64,000 nucleotides of DNA from JASHUC01 sp035523875 (GTDB lineage: Bacteria; Pseudomonadota; Gammaproteobacteria; Steroidobacterales; Steroidobacteraceae), in contig DATKPY010000034.1 in NCBI GenBank assembly GCA_035523875.1, positions 26,808 through 90,807 on the forward strand, given 5' to 3'. Position 1 is the stretch's first letter; every line of letters begins with the position of its first letter. Below are positions 34,549 through 43,393 of this stretch, in pieces. The notes beneath the pieces are model-generated. The model was not told the DNA's origin, did no database searches, and saw only the letters and a list, made by a program, of their open reading frames with translations. The position numbers were made by a program, and so were the translations under genes.

Positions 34549-35000
34549 GGCGTGGTTCCATCGCCCGCCAGGGGCGGGGGCTCACCGGCCGCGGCGCTGC
34601 TCGAGCGCTGCGGTCGCAGCAACCGGACGATCTGGTGGATTGCCGCGAGGTAGAGCCGCTGCGCGTCCGCATGGGCGGCACGCTCCTCCTCGAGCTCGCG
34701 CCGAAACTTCTCGAGCGTCGTCGATTCGAGCTCCGTTAGATCATCGCCCGCGACCGCCTCGGGCGTGGCCACCTCGATGCGAGCGCCCCCGCGAATCTCG
34801 AGCAGGCCGCCGCGCACCGCCACGTGATGCTCGGCACCCCGGGAGTCACGCCAGCTCAAGAGCGAGACGGCGAGCACCGTGATGAAGTCCGCATGTCCCT
34901 GCAGCAAGCCGAACGCCCCCGTGTCGTCCTCGGCGCGCACGTGGATCACATCGTCCGCCTCGACGATCCGCGTGAGCGGGGTCGAGACCGTGAGTCTCAT
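34545..35000 (-). CDS. atpC: N-type ATPase epsilon subunit (AtpC)
   Basis: 151 residues. The N-terminal beta-sandwich domain (MRLTVSTPLTRIVEADDVIHVRAEDDTGAFGLLQGHADFITVL, HHVAVRGGLLEIRGG) matches AtpC, followed by a helical tail with many Glu/Arg. The unusual Pro/Ser-rich end (after about residue 132) goes beyond typical epsilon. It overlaps atpD by four bases (ATGA) and atpQ by four bases. In N-ATPases atpD and atpC come first in the operon, reversed relative to the classical atpAGDC arrangement. Confidence 0.88.
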   Translation of the reverse strand: MRLTVSTPLTRIVEADDVIHVRAEDDTGAFGLLQGHADFITVLAVSLLSWRDSRGAEHHVAVRGGLLEIRGGARIEVATPEAVAGDDLTELESTTLEKFRRELEEERAAHADAQRLYLAAIHQIVRLLRPQRSSSAAAGEPPPLAGDGTTP

Positions 35001-36472
35001 GCCGCGCCGGCCTTCGCGCGCCGTTCGCGCTCGCGTGCTTCATCGATGTCCCCGATCATGTACAGGGAGCTCTCCGCCCAGCCGTCGGTCTCGCCGCTCA
35101 GAATGGCGCGGCACCCCGCAAGCGTGGCATCGAGCTCCACCGTGCGTCCCGGCCGCCCGGTGAACGGCACGGTGACCATGAACGGCTGAGTGAGGAAGCG
35201 CATCAGCAGGCGCGCCCGCTTCACCTGTGTGCGGTCCGCCGCCGAGAGCTCCTCGATTCCGAGCAGCGCGATCACCTCCTGCAGCTCGCGGTAATGCGCA
35301 ATCATCTCGCGCACATCCTGTGCGATCTGAAAATGATCCGCGCCCACCACGAGCGGATCGAGGAGGCTCGAGGTCGAGGCGAGCGGATCGACCGCGGGGT
35401 ACATGCCCTCGCTCGCCATCTCGCGCGAGAGGACGATCGAGGAGTCGAGGTGGCTGAAGATCTCCGCCACCGCCGGATCGGTGAAGTCGTCGGCGGGCAC
35501 GTACACCGCCTGGATCGAAGTGATCGCGGCTCCGGCAACCGGGGCGATGCGCTCCTCGAGCTCCGCGATCTCGGTCGCAAGCGTCGGCTGATAGCCGACT
35601 CGCGACGGCAAGCGGCCGAGGAGGCCGGAGACTTCCGCCCCCGCCTGTACCAGACGGTAGACGTTGTCGATCAGCAGCAGCACGTTCTCGTGCGCGGTGT
35701 CGCGAAAGTACTCCGCGATCGCGAGCGCCGCGAGTCCCACCCGCCAGCGTGCACCCGGTGGCTCATTCATCTGCCCGAACACGAGCGCGGTGCGGCGCAT
35801 CACGCCGGATCCCTGGAGCTCGAGCAGCAACTCGTGTCCCTCGCGCGACCGCTCGCCGATGCCGGCGAACACCGAGAGTCCCGAATAGTGCTCGACCGTG
35901 GTGCGGATCAGCTCCATGATGAGCACGGTCTTGCCGACGCCCGCCCCGCCGAACATGGCGGCCTTGCCGCCCTTGAGGAGCGGGGCGAGCAGGTCGATCA
36001 CCTTGATCCCGGTATGAAAGATCTCGCGCGCGGTGACTTGTGCGTCGAGCGCCGGCGCTGCCGCGTGCACGGGGCGCCGCGCGGTTCCTTCGGGAAGCGC
36101 GGGGCCGCGATCGGTGGGCTCGCCCACCACGTTGAGAAGCCTTCCGAGCACCGATTCCCCCACCGGCACGCGAATGGGTCCACCGAGCCCGCGCGCGCGG
36201 GCGCCGCGCCGTAATCCGCTGGTGCTCGCGAGCGCGACCAAGCGGACCCGGTGGGTGTCGAGGTGCTGCTGCACTTCCGCGACGATCGGCGGGCCGCGAT
36301 CCCAATCGATCGCGACCGCCTCGCGGATTGGGGGCAGCGCATCCGGGGCGAATGCCGCATCGATGATCGAGCCGTGCACACTCACGACGCGGCCTGCCGC
36401 GGGCTCCACCGCGGGCGATTGCGCACTGTCGGCGCTCGCCGTGATCGTCATCATCGCCTCTGGTGGTGTCAT
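34997..36472 (-). CDS. atpD: N-type ATPase beta subunit (AtpD)
   Basis: Catalytic beta subunit, 491 residues from ATG 36472 (alternatives at 36454 and 36451, and a GTG at 36532, exist; GGAG at 11 bases favours 36472). The Walker A is GGAGVGKT, followed by the GERSREG motif with the catalytic Glu, and by GRLPSRVGYQPTLATEIAELEERI, all features of beta. It hydrolyses or makes ATP. First gene of the operon; the promoter should lie in the 177 bases between 36473 and the divergent gene at 36650, where I see no clear element. Confidence 0.95.
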   Translation of the reverse strand: MTPPEAMMTITASADSAQSPAVEPAAGRVVSVHGSIIDAAFAPDALPPIREAVAIDWDRGPPIVAEVQQHLDTHRVRLVALASTSGLRRGARARGLGGPIRVPVGESVLGRLLNVVGEPTDRGPALPEGTARRPVHAAAPALDAQVTAREIFHTGIKVIDLLAPLLKGGKAAMFGGAGVGKTVLIMELIRTTVEHYSGLSVFAGIGERSREGHELLLELQGSGVMRRTALVFGQMNEPPGARWRVGLAALAIAEYFRDTAHENVLLLIDNVYRLVQAGAEVSGLLGRLPSRVGYQPTLATEIAELEERIAPVAGAAITSIQAVYVPADDFTDPAVAEIFSHLDSSIVLSREMASEGMYPAVDPLASTSSLLDPLVVGADHFQIAQDVREMIAHYRELQEVIALLGIEELSAADRTQVKRARLLMRFLTQPFMVTVPFTGRPGRTVELDATLAGCRAILSGETDGWAESSLYMIGDIDEARERERRAKAGAA

Positions 36473-36649
36473 TGCAGGTAGAGCTCCTGCGGAGCATCGC
36501 GCGCCGCGCCCATCCTCTTCAATCAAGCGCACCGCGGAAATCCGTACATCATCTTACGTCCGATCGAGGCGCCGGCTCGTCGTCGGTACTTCCCCTTACT
36601 GCGGGCTGTCATGTGGGGTCGCTAGACTATCCGGGGGAGGCAGTGCGTG

Positions 36650-37642
36650 ATGGACCTCGAGAAGCACTGGGCTGTCATCCTCGCGGCGGGCGATGGCCGT
36701 CGCCTGCGCGGGCTCACGACCACCCCAGCGGGAATCTCGGTACCGAAGCAGTTTTGCGCGCTCGATCGCGGCCCCTCCCTCCTCGAGGAGGCGGTGGAGC
36801 GGGCGCGACGGGTCGCCGCGCCCGAGCGCGCGTGTGCGGTGGTCGCGGAGCGGCACGAGTGCTGGTGGGCCCTCCAGCTGCAGGGACTTGCCGCGCAGAA
36901 CATCCTCGTTCAGCCCGAGAATCGGGGCACAGCGAACGGCATCCTGCTTGCGCTTTTGTGGATTCTGCGGGGCGACCCGCTCGCGCGAGTGGTGCTCCTT
37001 CCCGCCGATCATCACGTGCATGATGAGGAGACGCTCGCGCGGGCGCTGCGCGAGGCGGCGAGCCGCGCTCGCCCCGGCTGGGCGGAGATCGTGCTGCTCG
37101 GTATCGAGCCACGCGAGGTCGATAGCGAGCTTGGTTACATCGTTCCGGGCAACGGCTCACCCGGGCATCATCGCAGCGTCGAGCGCTTTGTCGAGAAGCC
37201 GGCGCCGGCGCTCGCGCGAGCGCTCATCGAGCGCGGGGCGCTGTGGAACGCCTTCATCATGGCGGCGGATGCGCAGGCGCTGCTGCGACTCTACGAGCGG
37301 CGCTACCCGGATGTCGTGAGCGCGATGCGCAGCCTCATCGCTCATACGGGGCAGGGCGCGCCGAGTGCGCACGCGCTTGCGCATCTCTATGCCGGGCTCC
37401 CCGAGCTCGACTTCTCGAGGAGCATTCTCCAGGGTGAGGAGCCGCACCTGCGTGTGCTTGCCGTGCCCGAGTGCGGCTGGAGCGACCTCGGCACGCCGCA
37501 GCGGGTGGCCCAAGCGCTCCGCGATCCGCAGCACCTGCGGCCGGCCGGCCCGGCCGCAGCCTCGCACGCGTTTCTAAGCCTCGCCGCCCAACACCGCGCC
37601 GCGGAGTCACGCGCTGCGGAAGGTCATCCGGCCGGTCGGTGA
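36650..37642 (+). CDS. Mannose-1-phosphate guanylyltransferase (nucleotidyltransferase)
   Basis: 330 residues, single nucleotidyltransferase domain. N-terminal AVILAAGDGRRLRGLT (G-x-G-x-R loop) with VPKQFCAL, PENRGTANGILLALLWI (PENrGTa motif typical of GDP-mannose pyrophosphorylases), VVLLPADHHV and VERFVEKP. The C-terminal phosphomannose isomerase domain of bifunctional AlgA/ManC (about 480 residues) is missing, so only GDP-mannose synthesis is predicted. ATG 36650 is chosen over the overlapping GTG at 36647 because GGGGGAGG sits ahead. It would supply GDP-mannose for polysaccharides. Adjacent to prolyl oligopeptidase, 79 bases away. Confidence 0.85.
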   Translation: MDLEKHWAVILAAGDGRRLRGLTTTPAGISVPKQFCALDRGPSLLEEAVERARRVAAPERACAVVAERHECWWALQLQGLAAQNILVQPENRGTANGILLALLWILRGDPLARVVLLPADHHVHDEETLARALREAASRARPGWAEIVLLGIEPREVDSELGYIVPGNGSPGHHRSVERFVEKPAPALARALIERGALWNAFIMAADAQALLRLYERRYPDVVSAMRSLIAHTGQGAPSAHALAHLYAGLPELDFSRSILQGEEPHLRVLAVPECGWSDLGTPQRVAQALRDPQHLRPAGPAAASHAFLSLAAQHRAAESRAAEGHPAGR

Positions 37643-37721
37643 TGCTATCCTGCGCGCTCGGGCGGCGCGCAGGACGGGCAGCATCCTGCCACCGCTCCAG
37701 CATTGCGGCTGGAGGTGTCCA

Positions 37722-39836
37722 TTGCGATATTTCGTCCTGGCGACGAGCCTGGTCGCGGCTGCGGCGTCCCTCGGTGTTGCGCATCCTGCCGCGGATTCCG
37801 ATCCCTATCTGTGGCTCTCCCGCATCCACGGAGCGCGCGCGCTTGCGTGGGTGCGCGAGCAGAACGCGCGCAGCGATGCGGCGCTCGAGACCGATCCGCA
37901 GTACCGTGAGGATCGCAGCGAGATTCTCAGCGTGCTCAATGCGCGCGACCGCATTCCCGATGGCACGCTCGAGCGCGATTGGGTGCTCAACTTCTGGCAG
38001 GACGCCCTGCATGTGCGCGGCATCTGGCGCCGCACGACGATCGCGCAGTACGCCGAGCGCGCCCCGCGCTGGCAGACGCTGCTCGATCTCGATGCGCTCG
38101 ATCTGCAGACGCATCGCGACTGGGTGTGGAAGGGCGCCGACTGCACCGCCGATTTCGCTCGCTGCCTCGTGAGCCTCTCGCCCGGGGGCGGCGATGCGGT
38201 CGAGGTCCGCGAGTACGATCCGCGCGCACGCCGGTTCATCGCGGGCGGCTTCACGGTGGCACTCGCGAAGTCGACCATTCAGTACCTCGATGAGAACGAC
38301 GTGCTCGTGGCGACGGACTTCGGGCCCGGCACGATGACCCCCTCCTCGTATCCGCGCATCGTCAAGCTATGGCGCCGGGGCGAGCCGCTCAGCGCTGCGC
38401 AGACCGTCTTCACGGCGCGCCCGAGCGACATGGCTGCGAGCCCGATCGTCTTTCGCGGACCCTACGGCGTCGTGGCGCTGATCGAGCGCAAGCCGAGCTT
38501 CTTCAAGAGCGACTATTTTCTCCTCGGGCCGCACGGAGAGACGCGCGCGCTGCCCTTGCCCGAGGACGCGCAGGTGCAGGGCGTGACCGATGGCGAGCTG
38601 ATCGTCACGCTGCAGGATGACTGGCACCTCGAGGGGCGCACGATCCGCGCCGGTTCGCTCATCGCCTTCCCCGCGCTCGCGTTCGCACGCTCCGGTGGCC
38701 ATCCGCGAGTGGCGGTCCTCTACACCCCCGGCTCCCATTCGATGATCGATCAGATCTCGGCGGGGCGCGATGCCGTGTATGCGGCGATCTACGAGGATGT
38801 GAAGGGATCGATCCACGAGTTCAGGCCCGCGCAGGGCGCCTGGAGCGACCAGCGGCTCGATCTGCCCGCGGACGGCTCGTTCGCGAGCGTCGCGACCAAC
38901 GACTTCGGACCCCAGGCGTTCTTCGTCTACCAGAGCTTCCTCGTCCCGCCAACGCTCTACGCATACGATGGCACCGGGGCACCGCACGAGATCGAGGCGC
39001 AGCCCGCACGCTTCGCAGCCGCCGGGCTCGGCGTCGAGCAGCATTGGGTGAAGTCGCGCGACGGGACGGAGATTCCCTACTTTCTCGTCCGCCCGAAGCG
39101 GGCGAGCGGGCCGATCCCGACGATTCTTTACGGCTACGGCGGCTTTCAGCTCTCGCTCACGCCGTGGTACTGGAATGACGGCCACAAGCCCCTCGATGCC
39201 GGTCAGACCTGGCTCACACGCGGCGGGGCGATCGCCGTGGCGGACATCCGTGGGGGCGGGGAGTTCGGGCCAGCGTGGCACGAGGCCGCGCTCACCTACC
39301 ACCGGCAGCGCGCTTACGACGATTTCGAAGCCGTCGCGGAGGATCTCGAGCACCGCGGCCTCACCACGCCGCGTCAGCTCGGAATCGTCGGCGCATCGAA
39401 CGGCGGCCTGCTCGTGAGCACGGTCATGGTCGAGCGGCCGGAGCTCTTCGGCGCCGTGGTGTGCCAGCGCCCGCTCATCGACATGCTGCGCTACACGCGC
39501 TTCGGCGCGGGCGCCTCCTGGGAGGGCGAGTACGGCAATCCGGCCGTGCCCAGGATGGCCGCTTACATTCGTCGCTATTCACCGTACCAGAACGTCGAGC
39601 GCGACGTGCGTTACCCGCCGATCCTGTTCATCACCGAGACGAGCGACGACCGGGTGACGCCGGTGTTTGCGCGCATGATGGCAGCCAAGATGGAGGCGCA
39701 GGGACATGTCGTGCTCTTCAACGAGGCGCTCGAGGGGGGCCACGGCCCAGGTGCCACCCACGCCGAGGAGGCCAACTACTGGGCGCTCTCCTACGCGTTC
39801 CTGGCACGACGCCTCGGGCTCGGACAGAGCCGGTGA
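37722..39836 (+). CDS. Prolyl oligopeptidase family serine peptidase (S9A)
   Basis: 704 residues with a probable signal peptide (LVAAAASLGVAHPAAD). N-terminal seven-bladed propeller (DPYLWLSRIHGARALAWVREQN at the start), C-terminal alpha/beta hydrolase with catalytic Ser559 in GASNGG, the acid in TSDDRVTP and His in EGGHGPG. The propeller restricts substrates to short peptides. Start is TTG at 37722, preceded by GGAGG with good spacing; no better ATG is in frame. Exported location is inferred. Length agrees with S9A enzymes of about 700. Confidence 0.9.
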   Translation: MRYFVLATSLVAAAASLGVAHPAADSDPYLWLSRIHGARALAWVREQNARSDAALETDPQYREDRSEILSVLNARDRIPDGTLERDWVLNFWQDALHVRGIWRRTTIAQYAERAPRWQTLLDLDALDLQTHRDWVWKGADCTADFARCLVSLSPGGGDAVEVREYDPRARRFIAGGFTVALAKSTIQYLDENDVLVATDFGPGTMTPSSYPRIVKLWRRGEPLSAAQTVFTARPSDMAASPIVFRGPYGVVALIERKPSFFKSDYFLLGPHGETRALPLPEDAQVQGVTDGELIVTLQDDWHLEGRTIRAGSLIAFPALAFARSGGHPRVAVLYTPGSHSMIDQISAGRDAVYAAIYEDVKGSIHEFRPAQGAWSDQRLDLPADGSFASVATNDFGPQAFFVYQSFLVPPTLYAYDGTGAPHEIEAQPARFAAAGLGVEQHWVKSRDGTEIPYFLVRPKRASGPIPTILYGYGGFQLSLTPWYWNDGHKPLDAGQTWLTRGGAIAVADIRGGGEFGPAWHEAALTYHRQRAYDDFEAVAEDLEHRGLTTPRQLGIVGASNGGLLVSTVMVERPELFGAVVCQRPLIDMLRYTRFGAGASWEGEYGNPAVPRMAAYIRRYSPYQNVERDVRYPPILFITETSDDRVTPVFARMMAAKMEAQGHVVLFNEALEGGHGPGATHAEEANYWALSYAFLARRLGLGQSR

Positions 39837-39842
39837 GGCCTG

Positions 39843-40712
39843 TTACCGCTTGATTCGCCCGTCCCGAACCGCCTCCGCGATCACCGCATCGATCGCGGTG
39901 GTGGGCCGGCCGATGAGCCGGCTCAGCTGCCGCTCGCCCTCGTAGAGCGCGCCGCTTGCTGCGGCCACATCGGACTTCGCGATCATCGTCGCGTACATCG
40001 CGGGGATGCCGGCAGCCTCGAGCGAAGCCGCGAAGTCGGTCTCGCTCACGTTCTGGTAGGCGATGGTCCGGCCGACGTGCCGCGACAGCACGGCGGCGAG
40101 TCCCGGAAGTGTGAAGGCCTCGTCGCCGGCAAGCTCGTAGATGCGGCTCGCCGTATCCTTCGCCGTCAGCGCGGCGGCCGCCGCATCCGCATAATCGGCG
40201 CGCGGCGCGGCGCAGATCCGCCCCTCGCCCGCCGAGCCAACGAGCGTCCCGCTCGCCACCGCCGAAGCGGCGCGCCCGAGATAATTCTCGCTGTACCAGC
40301 CGTTTCGCAGCAGCGCATGCGCGAGTCCCGAGGACTTGATGAGCGCCTCGGTCTCGCGGTGCTCGGGTGCGACGGCGAGAGGGCTCGTCGGAGCCCGGAG
40401 TACGCTCGTGTAAGCGATGAGCCGCACGCCCGCCTTGCGTGCCGAATCGATGACCGCACCGTGTTGCGCGACGCGTCGGCCGATTGCCGTCCCGGAGATG
40501 AGCAGGAGCTTCTCGGCGCCGCGAAACGCCGCATCCAGGCTCTCCGGGCGGTCGTAATCGGCCGCTCGAACTTCAACGCCCGCCGCGGCGAGATCCTTGG
40601 CCTTCTCCGGGCTGCGCGCCGCCGCCACGATCTGCGAGGGCGGGAGGCTTCTGAGCAGGGCCTTGACCACGAGCCGACCGAGCTGACCGCTCGCAGCAGT
40701 AATGACGATCAC
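39843..40712 (-). CDS. NAD(P)-binding quinone reductase-like protein (NmrA/QorB type)
   Basis: 289 residues from GTG 40712 (AGGAG at 8 bases). Rossmann start IVITAASGQLGRLVVKALL, YTSVLRAPTSPLAVAPEHRETEALIKSSGLAHALLRNGWYSENY is the typical QorB block, and the C-terminal substrate region follows. QorB reduces quinones with NADPH; other NmrA members act as redox sensors. Convergent with the prolyl oligopeptidase gene (6 bases between). It is divergent from the hydroxy-acid dehydrogenase, 131 bases apart. Upstream in-frame starts would only add disordered sequence. Confidence 0.83.
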   Translation of the reverse strand: MIVITAASGQLGRLVVKALLRSLPPSQIVAAARSPEKAKDLAAAGVEVRAADYDRPESLDAAFRGAEKLLLISGTAIGRRVAQHGAVIDSARKAGVRLIAYTSVLRAPTSPLAVAPEHRETEALIKSSGLAHALLRNGWYSENYLGRAASAVASGTLVGSAGEGRICAAPRADYADAAAAALTAKDTASRIYELAGDEAFTLPGLAAVLSRHVGRTIAYQNVSETDFAASLEAAGIPAMYATMIAKSDVAAASGALYEGERQLSRLIGRPTTAIDAVIAEAVRDGRIKR

Positions 40713-40843
40713 AGTCGTTGTCTCCTGTACGCGGGGAGGTGCCATCGTAGCGCGCACCGCCGCGTCGCGCGAATGCGCGCGTGCGCCGGGCGGCGCTAAG
40801 ATCGGGCGCTCGGCAGCGTGGCTGCGAGAGGGGGGGTAGGTGG

Positions 40844-42052
40844 ATGAGCCGGATCGATCGACGTGCGCTCCTGCGCTACCTTGCCGCAACGCCGCTTGCG
40901 GCGCTCGTGCCGCCCGCCCGTTCAGCCGATCGGGCGGATCTGCCGGGGAGCGCGGCGGATGCGCTCGATGTATTCGACCTCGAGGCCGTCGCGCATGATG
41001 CGCTGCCGCCGGCGCACTGGGGCTATCTGCAAAGCGGCGTCGACGGCGATGCGACGTTGCGTGCGAACGAGGCGGCCTTCGCCCGCTACCAGCTGCGCGG
41101 CCGCAGACTCATCGACGTGAGCCACGTGGATCTGTCGATCCGGCTCTTTGGCGCACGGTTCGATTCTCCGGTGTTCTGCTGCCCGATCGGAAGCTTGCGC
41201 GCGCTCCATCCGGACGGCGAAGTCGCGGTCGCTCGGGGCGCGAAGGCGGCAGGAGCGCTGCAGATTCTCTCCACGCAAACTTCCTTGCCGCTCGAGGCCG
41301 TGGCGGCGGCGCGCGGCGCGCCGATCTGGTACCAGCTTTACACGACCAATCGCTTCGAGGTGACCCGCAGACTCTTGCGGCGCGCCGAGTCGGCCGGCTG
41401 TCCGGTCGTTGCGGTCACGCTCGATCTTCCCGCGGGACGCAACACCGTGACGGCGGCGCGGTTGCGGCGTGCGGACTCGCGCGACTGCAGCGCCTGCCAT
41501 AGCGTGGACGCCCGGGGCAATCCGCGCCTCGATCTCGCATCCGAGCCGATGTTCGCAGGCATCGACACCCACGGCCTCGCGCTCACCGCCCCAACGCTTA
41601 CCTGGGACTTCGTCAAGCGCCTGAAGGACGCGACGACGATGAAGGTCGTCCTGAAGGGCATCGAGGCGCGCGAGGACGCCGAGCTCGCCGTCGAGCACGG
41701 GGCCGACGGGATCATCGTATCGAACCACGGCGGTCGCGCGCTCGAAAGCGGTCGAGGCACGCTCGAGTCGCTCCCCGATGTGCTTGCGGGCGCGGCGGGA
41801 CGCATTCCGGTGCTGATGGACGGTGGCGTGCGCCGGGGCACGGACGTCTACAAGGCGCTCGCGCTCGGCGCGAGCGCGGTGGGCATCGGGCGCCCTTATG
41901 GATGGGGACTCGCGGCGTTCGGCGAGGCCGGTGTCGAGCGGGCGCTCAAGATTCTCAACCTGGAGCTGCGCTTGGCGATGGTCGGCTGCGGTGCACGCTC
42001 CGTGGGCGAGATCGGCCACGACTCACTGATCGACCGGGAGCGGGTGAGTTAG
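40844..42052 (+). CDS. FMN-dependent alpha-hydroxy-acid dehydrogenase, Tat-type leader, internal CXXCH
   Basis: 402 residues, lactate/glycolate/mandelate dehydrogenase family. The leader IDRRALLRYLAATPLAALVPPARS suggests export. FMN-barrel hallmarks are GYLQSGVDGDATLRANEAAF, the substrate/FMN segment PIWYQLYT, the catalytic His in IIVSNHGGRALESG and the phosphate loop VLMDGGVRRGTDVYKALALGA. An unusual CSACH (C215-x-x-C218-H219) lies in the loop after ALTLD-like strand 4, the position where (S)-mandelate dehydrogenase carries its membrane-binding segment. That motif could covalently hold haem c after export. Start ATG 40844 is preceded by a G-rich site. Confidence 0.85.
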   Translation: MSRIDRRALLRYLAATPLAALVPPARSADRADLPGSAADALDVFDLEAVAHDALPPAHWGYLQSGVDGDATLRANEAAFARYQLRGRRLIDVSHVDLSIRLFGARFDSPVFCCPIGSLRALHPDGEVAVARGAKAAGALQILSTQTSLPLEAVAAARGAPIWYQLYTTNRFEVTRRLLRRAESAGCPVVAVTLDLPAGRNTVTAARLRRADSRDCSACHSVDARGNPRLDLASEPMFAGIDTHGLALTAPTLTWDFVKRLKDATTMKVVLKGIEAREDAELAVEHGADGIIVSNHGGRALESGRGTLESLPDVLAGAAGRIPVLMDGGVRRGTDVYKALALGASAVGIGRPYGWGLAAFGEAGVERALKILNLELRLAMVGCGARSVGEIGHDSLIDRERVS

Positions 42053-42064
42053 TCCGCGCCGCGC

Positions 42065-42814
42065 CTAGCGCCTCCAGCCGCGAGCCCGCGCGGCTGCCTC
42101 GGCGTGCGCATCGAGCGGCTCTCCGGCGATCTCATCGCCGAGCGCCGCGAGGATCGCCGGTGGAATGTTCGACGCCGCCTGGCGATACGGGCCCTGTCGG
42201 CCGCGAGCGGCCGTGCTCGCCGCGAGCGCCTGAATCTGCCATCCCCCGCTTTCGCGGCAGGCGAGGCCGGCGAGAGCGCTCTGCGCTTCGAGCGTGAACG
42301 TGCGGCAATACTCGCCGGTCTTTGAGATGAAGCTGATTCCCACTTGCACGGCGGCTCCCGGCGCGTGATCGGCGGCAAGCTGCGTGGTGAGCGCGGCGGC
42401 GAGCTCGCCGTGCGCGAGCAGCTTTCCGCTGCGCTCGCTCAATGCGCCGCTTTGGAACTGCCGCATGAGCAGCTGACCGCCGACGGCGCCCACGAGCAGG
42501 CTCGCGGCAATCGCGGTCCAGCCGCGCAACGCCCGCCGCTCGGGGCGTGCCGCGTTCGGCCTCCGCAGCGCAATCACGTTGGCGCTGTCTCGCGGCGGGT
42601 GCGCGTTGCGCGCCGCGCTGATCAGACGCTCGGGAACGTGCTCCTCGAGCACGCCGTCGTAGGCGCTACGCAGCACACTTCGCAGTCGTCGCTCGCGCTC
42701 GATGCGCCGGGCAAGAACGGGATCCGCCGCGATTGCGCGCTCCACGGCGGCGCGCGCCTCGGCTTCGAGCTCGCCATCGATGTAGGCCATCAGGGTCTCG
42801 TCGGAGAATGTCAT
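42065..42814 (-). CDS. Anti-sigma factor (membrane-anchored)
   Basis: 249 residues. The N-terminal FSDETLMAYIDGELEAEARAAVERAIAADPVLARRIERERRLR is the typical anti-sigma start; no HxxxCxxC zinc motif is visible. One membrane helix (GWTAIAASLLVGAVGGQLLM, about residues 98-117) separates the cytoplasmic part from a periplasmic domain that contains two Cys. It is expected to bind and hold the adjacent ECF sigma factor. ATG 42814 is preferred (GAGGA), though an upstream ATG at 42835 overlaps the sigma gene; either way the pair is cotranscribed and tightly linked. Confidence 0.82.
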   Translation of the reverse strand: MTFSDETLMAYIDGELEAEARAAVERAIAADPVLARRIERERRLRSVLRSAYDGVLEEHVPERLISAARNAHPPRDSANVIALRRPNAARPERRALRGWTAIAASLLVGAVGGQLLMRQFQSGALSERSGKLLAHGELAAALTTQLAADHAPGAAVQVGISFISKTGEYCRTFTLEAQSALAGLACRESGGWQIQALAASTAARGRQGPYRQAASNIPPAILAALGDEIAGEPLDAHAEAAARARGWRR

Positions 42815-42824
42815 CGAGCGGTCC

Positions 42825-43319
42825 TCAAATGGCATCGCACAGCAGCGCCTGCAGCGCCTCGCGGCCCCGTGCGAGCCGGCTGGTCAGCGTTCCGATCGGC
42901 ACGCCCATCGCTGCGGCGGCTTCCTTGTAGGAGAGGCCCTCGATGAGCACCAGCGCAACCGCCGAGCGCTGCTCCTCGGGCAAGCGGCTCATCGATTCCT
43001 GCACGGACAGGATCTGCTCGTGCGCGCCGCCCCCGGCATCGCCGATCTCGGCGCCCAACTCCTCGGGCGCGAACAGGCGCTCCTGGCGATTGCGCGCACG
43101 CACCTCGTCGATCCACGCATTGCGGAGAATCCCAAAGAGCCATGGCGCGAGCGTGGCATCCGCGTGGAGCTGATCGCAACGCGCGAGGGCGCGCTCCACC
43201 GCAGTCTGCACGAGATCATCGCCGTCGTGTGGGCTGCGCGCGAGGGCACGCGCAAAGCGCCGCAATCGCGGCAGCATCTCCACGATCCCGGCCTGCACCG
43301 CTTCGATCGATTTGCTCAT
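42825..43319 (-). CDS. ECF-type RNA polymerase sigma factor
   Basis: 164 residues from ATG 43319; the frame is open to 43376 (ATG 43367, TTG 43376), so a start up to 19 codons earlier is possible and none has a clear ribosome site. Region 2 is LPRLRRFARALARSPHDGDDLVQTAVERALARCDQL...APWLFGILRNAWIDEVRARNRQ, and region 4 is LPEEQRSAVALVLIEGLSYKEAAAAMGVPIGTLTSRLARGREAL. Paired with the anti-sigma gene 10 bases downstream, and divergent from an exported serine protease only 74 bases away, which may be part of its regulon. Confidence 0.92.
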   Translation of the reverse strand: MSKSIEAVQAGIVEMLPRLRRFARALARSPHDGDDLVQTAVERALARCDQLHADATLAPWLFGILRNAWIDEVRARNRQERLFAPEELGAEIGDAGGGAHEQILSVQESMSRLPEEQRSAVALVLIEGLSYKEAAAAMGVPIGTLTSRLARGREALQALLCDAI

Positions 43320-43393
43320 TGCGCTTATGTCAGCATGACGATCCGCAAGGCCATTTTCTTCCATCATCGGCCCCAATCCACTATGGTTCGAGG

